NCBI GenBank assembly: GCA_002712945.1
Contig: PAVA01000088.1
Span: 1 to 25,841, forward strand
DNA: 25,841 nt
Source of the DNA: Citromicrobium sp.
GTDB taxonomy: Bacteria; Pseudomonadota; Alphaproteobacteria; Sphingomonadales; Sphingomonadaceae
Reading direction: 5' to 3'
The notes below the pieces were generated by a model. That model worked only from the letters and a program-made list of their open reading frames with translations. It was not told where the DNA came from and did no database searches. Positions 1 to 8,359 of the stretch are shown piece by piece (within the stretch, counting starts at the first letter, position 1; every line of letters starts with the position of its first letter). The translations under genes and the position numbers were made by a program.

Positions 1-41
1 CAGCCGATTTTCTGTGTAGAAACGCCAAGCGGAGAGACCCC

Positions 42-971
42 ATGAGCATCTCGTTCAAAGATAAAGTCGCCATCGTCACCGGCGCAGGCGGCGGCCTGGG
101 CCGTGCCTACGCGCTCGAACTCGGGCGGCGCGGCGCGAAGGTGGTGGTCAACGATCTGGGCGGCGCGCGCGACGGCACCGGATCGTCCGACGCCGCAGCG
201 GAAGTCGTCGAGGAGATCGAGCGCGCGGGCGGCGAGGCGATGGCCAACGGCGCGAGCGTGACCGAATACGAACAGATGGAAAAGATGGTCGCCGACGCCA
301 AGCAAAAGTGGGGCGGCGTCCACTGCCTCATCAACAATGCGGGCGTGCTGCGCGACAAGAGCTTCGCCAAGATGGAGCCGGCCGATTTCAAGTTCGTCGT
401 CGACGTGCACCTCAACGGATCGGCCAACGCCACCAAGGCATGCTGGGAAACCTTCCGCGAGCAGGCCTATGGCCGCGTGCTGATGACCGCCAGCTCCACC
501 GGCCTTTTCGGCAATTTCGGCCAGGCGAACTACGGCGCGGCCAAGCTGGGCCTTGCCGGGCTGACCAAGACGCTCCAGCTCGAAGGCGCGAAGTACAACA
601 TCAAGGTCAACACGCTCAGCCCCGTGGCGGGCACGCGGATGACCGAGGATCTGTTCCCCAAGGAAGCCTTCGAGCTGTTCGCGCCGGAAAACGTGGTCCC
701 CGCAGCGCTGTTCCTCGTCAGCGAGGACGCGCCGACCAACGCCATCGTCGGCGCGGGCGCGGGTGGTTTCCACTCGGCATGGGTGGTGATGAACGACGCG
801 GTGTGGCTGCCCGAGGGCGAGCGCACGGTCGAAGGCTTCGCCGAGAACTGGGACAAGATCAGCGACTATTCCAACCTCAAGGCTCCGCAGTCGGGCCAGG
901 AACAGTCGGGCGCGATCCTCACCGCGATGCAGAAGGTGACCGGCAGCGGCCCGAGCAGCGCCCGCGGCTAA
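42..971 (+). CDS. SDR-family oxidoreductase, (3R)-hydroxyacyl-CoA dehydrogenase type
   Basis: 309-residue short-chain dehydrogenase. The N-terminal Rossmann fingerprint TGAGGGLG is at residues 13-20, followed by VVVNDLGG (about 35-41). NNAG is at 98-101, a catalytic Ser at 151/152, and the YxxxK pair is Y164/K168. The NDLGG plus RDGTG wording is typical of the dehydrogenase half of peroxisomal multifunctional enzyme type 2, which oxidises (3R)-hydroxyacyl-CoA with NAD+. The MaoC hydratase and SCP2 domains of that enzyme are absent, so this is the stand-alone bacterial form. The start is supported by a GGAGAG ribosome-binding site 5 nt upstream. Substrate is inferred from family resemblance only: fatty acyl-CoA, steroid or another acyl-CoA are all possible. 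The next gene is 115 nt away and unrelated, so no operon partner is visible downstream. Confidence 0.85.
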   Translation: MSISFKDKVAIVTGAGGGLGRAYALELGRRGAKVVVNDLGGARDGTGSSDAAAEVVEEIERAGGEAMANGASVTEYEQMEKMVADAKQKWGGVHCLINNAGVLRDKSFAKMEPADFKFVVDVHLNGSANATKACWETFREQAYGRVLMTASSTGLFGNFGQANYGAAKLGLAGLTKTLQLEGAKYNIKVNTLSPVAGTRMTEDLFPKEAFELFAPENVVPAALFLVSEDAPTNAIVGAGAGGFHSAWVVMNDAVWLPEGERTVEGFAENWDKISDYSNLKAPQSGQEQSGAILTAMQKVTGSGPSSARG

Positions 972-1086
972 GCCACTGAAGGGCCGCGCGCTTTTCCGAT
1001 GGCGCGCGATAGCCCAACCGAATAAGCTCCCCCCCGGGGCAAGCGGGCCGCGCACCTGTCGGCTCGACCCCGAGGGGGCATTTTGA

Positions 1087-1755
1087 ATGAATTCGACGGA
1101 CGTATCCGCCGCCGTGGGCGGCGCGGACAATGGCCTTGCGCGGCTGGCTTCTCGCGCTCGCAACGCCGAGATTGCCATTTTCGCCTATATCGGCGTCTCG
1201 GCGATCATGCTGGGGCTCGAGCTGCTTGAACTGGCAGGCGTGGTCGACCTGCTGAGCCCCGTGCCCGGCCCGCTGGCACGCCTCTACGGCATCGCCGCGA
1301 TCCTGTTCCTCGTCGTCTTCATCGTCTCGGTCGTGCTGATAAGCATGTGGATCTACCGCGCGCATGCCAATCTGCGCGACCGGGGGATCGAGTTGGAAAC
1401 CTCCCCCGGCTGGGCGGTCGGCTGGTTCTTCGTGCCCATCATGAACCTGTTCAAGCCGTTCCAGGCGATGCGCGAGCTGTGGAGCGAAAGCCACTTCGAG
1501 GCCGACAGCTATGGCGATCCCGCACCGGGCGACATTGCCGCGTGGTGGGCGTGCTGGATCATCGGCGGCATCCTGTCGAATGTCAGCATGCGGATCAGCT
1601 CCTACGGCGCCGGCGATAACATGATGGTCAGCGCGGTGCTGGCCGCCGTGTCGACCGGAGTGCTGATCGCCTCCGCTTTCCTGCTGCGCAAGATCATTCG
1701 CGAGATCACCGCTGCGCAGAACACCGTGGTCAATGTGCGCGAGGTCTTCGACTAG
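1087..1755 (+). CDS. DUF4328-family membrane protein
   Basis: 222 residues with four likely membrane segments, about 28-53, 66-90, 150-170 and 180-200. The signature block between the second and third segments reads WIYRAHANLR (88-97) and then PGWAVGWFFVPIMNLFKPFQ (107-126). This is the hallmark of DUF4328, a family of integral membrane proteins of unknown function found widely in actinobacteria and alphaproteobacteria. A GAGGGGG ribosome-binding site at 1072-1078 supports the ATG. It is followed 101 nt later by another multi-pass membrane protein that has its own promoter, so the two need not be co-transcribed. No function can be assigned beyond the family. Confidence 0.8.
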   Translation: MNSTDVSAAVGGADNGLARLASRARNAEIAIFAYIGVSAIMLGLELLELAGVVDLLSPVPGPLARLYGIAAILFLVVFIVSVVLISMWIYRAHANLRDRGIELETSPGWAVGWFFVPIMNLFKPFQAMRELWSESHFEADSYGDPAPGDIAAWWACWIIGGILSNVSMRISSYGAGDNMMVSAVLAAVSTGVLIASAFLLRKIIREITAAQNTVVNVREVFD

Positions 1756-1791
1756 GCCAGCCCGACCAACGGCGGACAGGCTCCGTCGGGC

Positions 1792-1824
1792 TGTATTGAC
1801 ACGCTAATACACCAGCCGTAACTT
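1792..1824 (+). promoter_or_regulatory. sigma70-type promoter with overlapping inverted repeat, upstream of the 1857 gene
   Basis: A consensus -35 hexamer TTGACA (1796-1801) is separated by 17 nt from TAACTT (1819-1824), placing transcription start near 1831, about 26 nt before the GTG start. An inverted repeat TGTATT-N8-AATACA (1792-1797 and 1806-1811) overlaps the -35 box and could be a repressor operator. The promoter call rests on spacing and hexamer match; the operator is an inference from symmetry. Confidence 0.6.
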
Positions 1825-1856
1825 CCCCCGATCAACAAGCAGGGGAGGCTTGGCCG

Positions 1857-3014
1857 GTGTATTCGGAAGAGGATATCAATTCCGCCGTCGAGGCAGGGGC
1901 GCTGAGCGAGGATGCCGCAGCGGCGTTTCGCGCGCATATGAGCGAGGTGCGCGGCATTTCGCGCGGGGACGAGGAGAATTTCCGGCTCCTCAATTCCTTC
2001 AACGACATCTTCGTCGCGATCGGCATCTGCATCATGCTGTTCGCCGCGGGCGCGATCGGGCAGCAGATCGGCGGCATGCTGGTGGAAGTGCCCGCCTGGC
2101 ACTGGGACGCCGAGTTCACGCAGGAGCAGATGGCCGAGTACCACCGGCTCGACGGCCTGAGCACCGCTCTCTCCATTGCCATCGCGGGGGGCCTCGTCGC
2201 CCTCACCGCGTGGCCGCTGGCGGAGTTCTTCACCCGCAGGCGTCGCATGGCGTTACCCAGCATCATCCTGTTGCTCGGCTTCGTCGCGGGCGTGTTCGTG
2301 GGTGCGACCGCGCTGGGCGTTGCGCTCGTCGGAACCGAGCAGAGCAACAATGTCGCGGGCTATTTCATCGCCGGCGCGGGCGTGATGGCCGCGCTGGCCG
2401 CCTGGCTCCACTGGCTGCGCTTCAAGGTGCCGATTACCGTGGCGGCAGGCTCCGCCGCGCTCGCCGCGACCCTGATCGGGCTCATTCTCGCAGCGCTCGA
2501 CCCGCTCGACGGCGATGCCGAAACGATCATGCTGTGGCTGACCCTGGCGGCAGGCCTCGCCGTCTTCGCCTTCGCGATGTGGTGGGATCTGAAAGACCGG
2601 GAGCGGACAACCCGGCGCAGCGACGTGGCCTTCTGGCTCCACCTGCTCGCCGCACCGATGATCGCGCATCCCATCTTCTACGGGCTGGGCGTGGTCGACG
2701 GGTCCGACATCGGCGTCGCCAAGGCCATCGCGGTACTGGCGATCTACATCGTCTTCGGCATCGTCGCGCTGATCGTGGACCGCCGCGCGCTGCTCGTCTC
2801 CGCGCTAATCTACGTGCTGTTCGCGCTCGGCTACCTGTTCGACGAGTTCGGCGCGGTCGAGCTGACCGTGGCCCTCACCGCGCTGGTGATCGGCTCCGCA
2901 CTGCTCACGCTCTCGGCCTTCTGGGCGCCGATCCGCCGGGCCGTGCTGGGTATCGTGCCCGAGGACTGGCGCGATGCGCTGCCGAGCAGCGAGCCGGTGC
3001 TGGTCGCGGCGTAG
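1857..3014 (+). CDS. multi-pass integral membrane protein, unrecognised
   Basis: 385 residues starting at GTG with a strong AGGGGAGG ribosome-binding site at 1841-1848. Residues 1-48 are soluble and acidic (EEDINSAVEAGALSED at the start, then a helix). The rest is about ten hydrophobic segments separated by very short loops, beginning near residue 50. The short N-terminal helix pair followed by many membrane helices resembles the layout of DUF2157-type predicted membrane proteins, but I do not recognise a diagnostic motif, so no family is claimed. It is preceded by its own promoter and followed by a 13-bp hairpin, so it is probably a single-gene transcript. Transport or sensing would be guesses. 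Confidence 0.7.
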   Translation: MYSEEDINSAVEAGALSEDAAAAFRAHMSEVRGISRGDEENFRLLNSFNDIFVAIGICIMLFAAGAIGQQIGGMLVEVPAWHWDAEFTQEQMAEYHRLDGLSTALSIAIAGGLVALTAWPLAEFFTRRRRMALPSIILLLGFVAGVFVGATALGVALVGTEQSNNVAGYFIAGAGVMAALAAWLHWLRFKVPITVAAGSAALAATLIGLILAALDPLDGDAETIMLWLTLAAGLAVFAFAMWWDLKDRERTTRRSDVAFWLHLLAAPMIAHPIFYGLGVVDGSDIGVAKAIAVLAIYIVFGIVALIVDRRALLVSALIYVLFALGYLFDEFGAVELTVALTALVIGSALLTLSAFWAPIRRAVLGIVPEDWRDALPSSEPVLVAA

Positions 3015-3024
3015 CCCCCCAACC

Positions 3025-3061
3025 ATAGCCGACCGGCGGTTGGTCGCTGCCGGTCGGCTAT
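3025..3061 (+). terminator. hairpin terminator-like structure after the 1857-3014 gene
   Basis: A perfect 13-bp inverted repeat (3025-3037 ATAGCCGACCGGC and 3049-3061 GCCGGTCGGCTAT) with an 11-nt loop begins 10 nt after the stop codon. There is no T-run after the stem, so it is either a weak intrinsic terminator or a 3'-end stabilising hairpin. Confidence 0.6.
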
Positions 3062-3127
3062 CCGTCGAGTTCCGCTGCCTGTCCGGCGCGATTACGCATC
3101 ATGGGCCAAATCCCGGAGGCCCGTGAC

Positions 3128-4141
3128 ATGCGATCCCTACTTCTGATCCCCCTCGCCCTGCTGGCCACGGCCGCCCACGCGCAGGACGGCCCCACCCTCG
3201 CCCGGACATTGGGCGAGCGCTTGGCCGCCGAGTATGTCGATCCCGAAAGGGGCGCAAAGATGCGCGACGCGCTGGAGCAATTCGCGCGCACCGAAGAGGC
3301 CCGCCGTCTCGAAGGGGACGATCTGGCCCAAGCGCTCGAGTCGGTCGCACGCTCGGTCTACGACGACGGGCATCTCAATGTCGCCTATTCGGAGGAGCCG
3401 CTGGGCGAGGTCGACGAGGCCTCCAACGACGCGCGCTTTCGCGCAGCAATGGCCCGGACCAATCAGGGATTCCGCGATGTCCGGGTCCTGGCAGGCAATG
3501 TCGGCTACATGCACATCGAAACCTTCGCCCCGATCGAGGGGGGCATGCGCGCCGTCGAGGCTGCTTTCGCAATGGTCGCGGAAACGGACGCACTGGTGAT
3601 CGACGTGCGTCGCAGCCAGGGCGGCGCGCCCGAGATGGTCGCAGAGATCGTATCCCGGCTGATCGAGGGCGAACCGCGACTCCTCAACAGCTTCGACTGG
3701 CGTAACGACGAGGACGAGGAATATTGGTCGCGCGTGGTCACCGGCGCGGGATATTACGGCCCTGACCGCCCGGTATATGTCGTTATCGGCCCGCGCACCG
3801 TTTCGGCGAGCGAGGCGATAGCCTACGAGCTGCAGGCTCTGGGCCGAGCCAGGGTGGTGGGCGAACGCAGCGCCGGGGCGGCCAATCCGGGCGACTCGGT
3901 GAAACTCGGCGATCACTACGAGGTCTTCATGCCCTCGGGCCGGGCGGTCAATGCGATCACCGGAACGAACTGGGAAGGCACGGGCGTCGTGCCCGATCTG
4001 CCGGTCGATGCGGAAGACGCCGCCGTAGCGGCTTACCGCGCCGCGCTCGCGCAGCTGGCGGAGCAGGCGGACGAGGCCGGTGTTGCGCGCCTCCGGCGGA
4101 TCGCAGCAGGCGACATGCCGACCCTCGCGCCGGCCCGCTGA
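3128..4141 (+). CDS. secreted S41-family peptidase (tail-specific protease/IRBP type)
   Basis: 337 residues. I choose the ATG at 3128 because GGAGG lies at 3115-3119 and the protein then begins with a clean signal peptide, MRSLLLIPLALLATAAHAQ, cleaved after about residue 19. The alternative ATG at 3101 would add nine polar residues before it. The core has the S41 features: an IRBP-like N-terminal helical region (20-120), GNVGYMHIETFAP (about 123-135), DALVIDVRRSQGG (154-166) and the catalytic-serine block TVSASEA (224-230). Near the C terminus comes NWEGTGVVPDLPV (281-293), which is typical of the IRBP-like subgroup. No PDZ domain is visible. It should act in the periplasm on unknown substrates. 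It ends 4 nt from the convergent DUF2794 gene. Confidence 0.8.
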   Translation: MRSLLLIPLALLATAAHAQDGPTLARTLGERLAAEYVDPERGAKMRDALEQFARTEEARRLEGDDLAQALESVARSVYDDGHLNVAYSEEPLGEVDEASNDARFRAAMARTNQGFRDVRVLAGNVGYMHIETFAPIEGGMRAVEAAFAMVAETDALVIDVRRSQGGAPEMVAEIVSRLIEGEPRLLNSFDWRNDEDEEYWSRVVTGAGYYGPDRPVYVVIGPRTVSASEAIAYELQALGRARVVGERSAGAANPGDSVKLGDHYEVFMPSGRAVNAITGTNWEGTGVVPDLPVDAEDAAVAAYRAALAQLAEQADEAGVARLRRIAAGDMPTLAPAR

Positions 4142-4145
4142 GCCG

Positions 4146-4499
4146 CTAGTCGTCGATCGCCTTGACCAGCCGCCGCTCGAGCGGGGCGAGGACGTTCGCG
4201 AGATCGTGCCCGCGCTTCAAGACCTGGCCATGTTCGCCGAACAAGGTCCACATGCCCTGCTTGTTGCGCAGAGCGGGTCGCTTTTCCAGCCGCGCCTGCG
4301 GGCGCTCTGCGGCGCGGCGAAAGGCTGCAAAGCTCGCGGCATCGCGGCCGAAGTCCATCGCGTAGTCGCGCCATTCACCGGCGGCGACCATGCGTCCGTA
4401 GAGATCGAGAATGCGAGTCAGTTCCTCGCGCGCAAAGCCCACCTGGCTGGGGCGCGCGCCGGGAAAGGACAGGATCGTACCGCCGGGCGTGGCCGCCAT
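4146..4499 (-). CDS. DUF2794 domain-containing protein
   Basis: 117 residues, small, soluble and basic. The sequence, with REELTRILDLYGRMVAAGEW followed by WRDYAMDF and then RPALRNKQGMWTLFGEHGQV, is the characteristic core of DUF2794, a family confined largely to alphaproteobacteria and of unknown function. Its ATG overlaps the stop codon of the upstream serine acetyltransferase gene by one base (TGATG), so translational coupling is likely. It is the last gene of the leftward operon. Residues 1-15 are a short non-conserved-looking leader. Confidence 0.8.
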   Translation of the reverse strand: MAATPGGTILSFPGARPSQVGFAREELTRILDLYGRMVAAGEWRDYAMDFGRDAASFAAFRRAAERPQARLEKRPALRNKQGMWTLFGEHGQVLKRGHDLANVLAPLERRLVKAIDD

Positions 4500-5215
4500 C
4501 AGCTACCCGTCCCGCTGCGGCGTATCCCGCCCTGCGGCGGATCGGAGCGGTTCGCCTTGAGCGCTTCGACCTCGGCGCGAAGCTCGGCCAGTTCGGCCTC
4601 CAGCGCATCGGTGCGGCGCTTGCCGCTCGCGCTCTGGTCCTCGCACGGCTCGTCGCAGGGCGTGCCGTAGGGGATGAACTCGCGCAGCCATTCCTCGGCG
4701 GGGACGAGCGTGGAGCGCGCCTTCATGCCGATCATCGTCGCGCCGTCGGGCACATCGTCGGTGACAACCGCATTGGCGCCGATCCGCGCGCGTTCGCCCA
4801 CGGTAATCGGGCCGATCACCTGCGCGCCCGACCCGATGATGGCATAGTCGCCGATGGTCGGGTGGCGCTTGCCGCCCTGCCCGTTGGCCGGGTTGGTCCC
4901 GCCCAGCGTCACGCACTGGTAGATCGTCACCCAGTCGCCGATCTCGGCGGTCTCGCCGATCACGGTGAAGCCGTGGTCGATGAAGAAATAGCGGCCGATC
5001 TTCGCACCGGGATGGATGTCGATCGCGGTCAGGAAGCGGGAGAAGTGGTTGACCAGCCGCGCGAGGAAATACAGCCGCGCCTCGAACAGCCAGTGCGCCA
5101 CGCGGTGCAGCCCGAGCGCCAGCACGCCGGGATAGAGCAGCACTTCCCACCGCGAACGTGGCGCGGGGTCCCGCTTCTTCACGGAGTCGAGATAGTCGAT
5201 CAGACCCACGAACAT
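4499..5215 (-). CDS. cysE: serine O-acetyltransferase (EpsC/CysE family)
   Basis: 238 residues. Serine acetyltransferase makes O-acetylserine from L-serine and acetyl-CoA, the carbon acceptor for cysteine synthesis in the cytoplasm. A helical N-terminal part (1-60) is followed by the left-handed beta-helix of hexapeptide repeats (about 66-165). Diagnostic blocks are DIHPGAKIG (66-74), IDHGFTVIGETAEIGD (79-94) with the catalytic His at 81, and YQCVTLGG (99-106) followed by GGKRHPTIGD with His118. The short N-terminal domain places it with the EpsC-type enzymes. Beyond the fold is a tail with two cysteines (C187, C191) and a charged coiled coil (about 200-222). Upstream hdaA ends 29 nt away; downstream DUF2794 is coupled by TGATG. 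Confidence 0.88.
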   Translation of the reverse strand: MFVGLIDYLDSVKKRDPAPRSRWEVLLYPGVLALGLHRVAHWLFEARLYFLARLVNHFSRFLTAIDIHPGAKIGRYFFIDHGFTVIGETAEIGDWVTIYQCVTLGGTNPANGQGGKRHPTIGDYAIIGSGAQVIGPITVGERARIGANAVVTDDVPDGATMIGMKARSTLVPAEEWLREFIPYGTPCDEPCEDQSASGKRRTDALEAELAELRAEVEALKANRSDPPQGGIRRSGTGS

Positions 5216-5244
5216 CGTCTCATGAGTGTTTCACCGTTCCTAAC

Positions 5245-5883
5245 CTAAAGCAAGCGGCCTTGGGCCGGGCCATCGATCGATTCGAGGGCGTCGCGGCACA
5301 GGTTGCGTGTAGGGCGCGATTGTCGTTCCAAAGCGAGACGGTCCAGTGCGGCAACAAAGCGTTCGGCGGCGGCGAAACTGCGCGTCATCCGGGGAACCAC
5401 GTAGGAGAGCGCATCCTCACCCAACACGAGTCCCCGCCGTTCGGCATGGCTGACGATCAGATCGCGCATCATTTCGTCGTCGGGTGCCCCGATTTCAAGC
5501 GCCAGCGCCGCGCCCAGCCGCGATCTCAGGTCGGGCAGCGCGATCTCCCAGGGCGCCCCCTCTTCGATTCCCCCATCGGGGATCAGCAGCAGTGCGGTGC
5601 CTTGCTCCTGCGCGCGGTTCCAGCGGTGGAACAGCGCGGTCTCGTCGAGGGTATCCGCGCCGTCGATCGTCTCGCCGAGGCCCGAAGCGGCGAACCAACG
5701 CCCCAGCAGCGACTTGCCCGACCTTGCGGGCCCACGCAGAATAGCGGTCCGGAACGGCCAGGCGGAGGGATCGCGCAGCGCCTCGACCACGCCGAGATTG
5801 GCGCTGCCGATGACGATGCTCGACGGGTCGCCCTCGCGCGCAGGGGGCAAGGGGAGCGCGATCTGCGATACGGAACGGGCCAC
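5245..5883 (-). CDS. hdaA: DnaA-homologue HdaA-like regulator of replication initiation
   Basis: 212 residues starting at GTG, 14 nt after the upstream stop. It is an AAA+ protein shorter than DnaA and lacking the DNA-binding domain IV. QIALPL at residues 7-12 matches the beta-clamp binding motif found at the N terminus of Hda. Walker A is GPARSGKS (51-58), the Walker B-like strand is LLLIPDGG (98-105), and a DLRSRLGAAL block (118-127) carries the box VII arginine. In the characterised family, Hda bound to the DNA-loaded clamp stimulates ATP hydrolysis by DnaA and so prevents re-initiation. Walker B reads IPD rather than IDD, so its own ATP hydrolysis may be weak. Gene order next to a DUF2066-like gene and purM/purN resembles the hda region of pseudomonads. 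Confidence 0.85.
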   Translation of the reverse strand: MARSVSQIALPLPPAREGDPSSIVIGSANLGVVEALRDPSAWPFRTAILRGPARSGKSLLGRWFAASGLGETIDGADTLDETALFHRWNRAQEQGTALLLIPDGGIEEGAPWEIALPDLRSRLGAALALEIGAPDDEMMRDLIVSHAERRGLVLGEDALSYVVPRMTRSFAAAERFVAALDRLALERQSRPTRNLCRDALESIDGPAQGRLL

Positions 5884-5897
5884 GGCTGCGCCCCCGC

Positions 5898-7184
5898 CTA
5901 GCGGCTGAGGGTGAGATTATTGCCCGCGCGCTGGACGTTGTACCCGCGCGAGGCAAGCGCGCCGACCAGATCGTCGATCGTGCCCGCATAGGTCACGCTC
6001 ATCACCGAAGTGCCGCCGATGGCGGTACTGGAGACCGAGGCTCCGCGCACGCCCGGAGTACCCCGGACGGTCGAAAGCCCGGCATCGAAGGCCTCGGCAT
6101 CGGGGGTCGGGAAGCTGATGAACAGGTTGACCACGCTGGCACCCTCTTCGCCCGACGCGGCGCTGGCCTGCGCGGCGTTGGCGTCGGCGGTGTCCTCTTC
6201 CTCCTGCGTGCGCGCACGGTTCGCGGCGGCCTGCGCGGCTTCGGCCCGGGCGAGGATGGCGCGGCTCTGTTCGATCAGGCGGGCGACATTGGCATCGATC
6301 GTGCCGGTCCCCCGGCTGAGCGTCGGGTCGACCCGGATCGTGCCTTCGGCCAGCGCCTCGACGAACATCTCGTCGAATCGCTCCACCGCGCGCTCGAGCA
6401 TCGCAGGCAGCTGGCGCGGGTTGCCGACGCGCATGGTGAAACTGCCGAGATAGGTATTGTCCGGGCCGTAGCGGGCGGTGAAGCGCCCGGTCACCGGGCC
6501 GCCGGGATAGGCGTAATCGAGCTCCGCAATGGGAACGAGAACGTCCGCCGCCCCGAACTGGTCGAGAATCGTCGCCCACCAGTTGCGGCTGCGCCTGCCG
6601 GTCTGCCCGTAGGTCAGCAGCAGCGATTCGCCGCCCGCCCCGGCCGGGCGGACATAGTCGATCCGGCTCGCGCCCGGCTGGTACTCGGCCCAGGCGCGCT
6701 GCCACGGATTGACCTGCTGATACATCAGCTCGCTCCCCGCACTCAGCGTCACCGGCAGCAGCAGCATCGGCGCGGACCGGCGCGTTTCGCCCGAACGCCC
6801 GAGATAGCCCGCCGCGCGTTGCCGGTCGAACGCAACGCCCAGCGTCGCGACGTAGCGCTTCGGCCCCGTTTCCTCGTGCTGGATGACGATGGCCGAGACG
6901 AGGCCCTGGATCTGGCTGTCCGAAAGCTCCGGTCCGCCCAGCTTTTCCCACGCCTTGCGCTGCGCCTCTCGCCAGCCCTGCTGGCGCGCTTCCTCGGCGC
7001 TATCGGCAGAAATGTTCACCTCGATCCCGCCGACATTGATGTCCGTGCTGGCCATCAGCGGGGCGATGCCGCGATCGCCTTCGACCTGCGCGAAGGCCCC
7101 GCCCGCATATAGCGCTGCCAGCACGCTCGCGAGGGCGAGCAGAGCGAGGGCGATACGCGGCAAGGTGGGGGCTGGCAGGGTCAT
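5898..7184 (-). CDS. exported DUF2066-like protein with extra C-terminal domain
   Basis: 428 residues. The open frame extends further upstream into purM, but I place the start at the ATG 7184-7182. It yields a signal-anchor sequence (about residues 9-32, ending GGAFAQ) and leaves room for a promoter region divergent from purM. Residues 45-290 form a domain with RREAQRKAWEKL-like helices and YVATLGVAFDRQRAAGYLG (111-129). Its position between hda and purM matches the DUF2066 gene of gammaproteobacteria (for example between purM and hda in Pseudomonas), which supports the family call. An Ala/Glu-rich coiled coil (about 300-345) leads to a compact C-terminal domain (350-428, VVNLFISFPTPDAEAF to NNLTLSR) that looks like a small alpha/beta fold. 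Function unknown; probably periplasmic or inner-membrane attached. Confidence 0.65.
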   Translation of the reverse strand: MTLPAPTLPRIALALLALASVLAALYAGGAFAQVEGDRGIAPLMASTDINVGGIEVNISADSAEEARQQGWREAQRKAWEKLGGPELSDSQIQGLVSAIVIQHEETGPKRYVATLGVAFDRQRAAGYLGRSGETRRSAPMLLLPVTLSAGSELMYQQVNPWQRAWAEYQPGASRIDYVRPAGAGGESLLLTYGQTGRRSRNWWATILDQFGAADVLVPIAELDYAYPGGPVTGRFTARYGPDNTYLGSFTMRVGNPRQLPAMLERAVERFDEMFVEALAEGTIRVDPTLSRGTGTIDANVARLIEQSRAILARAEAAQAAANRARTQEEEDTADANAAQASAASGEEGASVVNLFISFPTPDAEAFDAGLSTVRGTPGVRGASVSSTAIGGTSVMSVTYAGTIDDLVGALASRGYNVQRAGNNLTLSR

Positions 7185-7256
7185 CGGGGAAAGGTGGCAG
7201 CCTTTTGCCCAAGTGGCGATGGATTTCCAAGCGCGAAAGCGTAAGACGTGGCCCGC

Positions 7257-8354
7257 ATGAGCGATCCCGAAAAAAGCTACACCTACGAAGGCGCAGGCGT
7301 CTCGATCGCGGCGGGCAACGCGCTCGTCAAGGCGATCGGCCCGCTGGTGCGCGCGACGGCCCGGCCCGGCGCGGATGCCGAACTGGGCGGATTCGGCGCC
7401 TTCTTCGACCCGAAGGCCGCCGGCTTCAAAGACCCGCTGCTGGTCGCGGCGAATGATGGCGTGGGCACCAAGCTCAAGCTCGCCATCGATCACGACCGGC
7501 ACGATAGCGTCGGCATCGATCTGGTCGCCATGTGCGTCAACGATCTGATCGTGCAGGGCGCGGAACCGCTATTCTTCCTCGACTATTTCGCCACCGGCAC
7601 GCTCGAAAGCGGTGTCGCCGAGCGGGTGATCGCGGGGATAGCGGATGGCTGCAGGCAGGCGGGCTGCGCGCTGATCGGGGGCGAGACGGCGGAAATGCCG
7701 GGCATGTATGCCGCCGGAGATTACGACCTCGCGGGCTTCTGCGTCGGCGCGGTGGAGCGTGGAGAGCAACTGACCGGAGAGAACATCGCGCCCGGCCATG
7801 TCCTGCTCGGCATCGCCAGTTCGGGCGTCCATTCCAACGGTTTCTCGCTCGTGCGGCGGCTGGCCGAGGACAAGAACTGGACAATGGACCGCCCCGCCCT
7901 GTTCGATCAGGACAAGCTGCTGGTCGAACACCTGATGGAACCGACGCGAATCTACGTGGCCAGCCTTCTGCCGCTGATCCGCGATGGCCTGATCGACGGG
8001 ATGGCGCATATCACCGGCGGCGGCCTGCTGGAGAATATTCCGCGCGCGCTGCCCGATGGCTGCCGCGCGAAAGTCCACGCCCACCGCTGGGCGCTTCCCC
8101 GCCTGATGGCCTTCCTGCAGGCGCAGGGGAATATCGAGCCGGGCGAACTCGCGCGCACCTTCAACTGCGGCATCGGCATGGTGCTGATGGTGCGCGAGGA
8201 GAATGCAGAGGCGGTGACCGCGCGGCTCGAAGAAGCGGGCGAAACCGTGTTCGCCATCGGCGAGGTCGAGGCGGGCACGCGCGGCTGCGAGGTGCATGGC
8301 ACCGCCGGGCTGTGGTCCGCACAATCCGACTGGACCGCCTCGCATGACCACTGA
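7257..8354 (+). CDS. purM: phosphoribosylformylglycinamidine cyclo-ligase
   Basis: 365 residues from the ATG at 7257; a GTG at 7248 would add only three residues. PurM closes the imidazole ring of aminoimidazole ribotide using ATP, step five of purine synthesis. Family blocks are [15 protein letters not shown] (7-21), [15 protein letters not shown] (62-76), [20 protein letters not shown] (87-106), YFATGTL (110-116) and [11 protein letters not shown] (141-151). Later come [12 protein letters not shown] and [16 protein letters not shown]. Length matches the family. It is divergent from the DUF2066-like gene (72 nt between starts) and purN begins 5 nt after its stop, so they are one transcript. 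Confidence 0.95.
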   Translation: MSDPEKSYTYEGAGVSIAAGNALVKAIGPLVRATARPGADAELGGFGAFFDPKAAGFKDPLLVAANDGVGTKLKLAIDHDRHDSVGIDLVAMCVNDLIVQGAEPLFFLDYFATGTLESGVAERVIAGIADGCRQAGCALIGGETAEMPGMYAAGDYDLAGFCVGAVERGEQLTGENIAPGHVLLGIASSGVHSNGFSLVRRLAEDKNWTMDRPALFDQDKLLVEHLMEPTRIYVASLLPLIRDGLIDGMAHITGGGLLENIPRALPDGCRAKVHAHRWALPRLMAFLQAQGNIEPGELARTFNCGIGMVLMVREENAEAVTARLEEAGETVFAIGEVEAGTRGCEVHGTAGLWSAQSDWTASHDH

Positions 8355-8359
8355 GCCTC

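Noticed and set aside
1850..3028. 392-codon plus-strand frame starting TTG at 1850
   Set aside because: It is the Arg-rich alternative frame over the 1857-3014 membrane protein, which has a better start, ribosome-binding site and coherent membrane helices.
7185..7502. N-terminal extension of the DUF2066-like gene into purM
   Set aside because: The extension is antisense to the certain purM coding sequence, and the internal ATG at 7184 begins a proper signal sequence.
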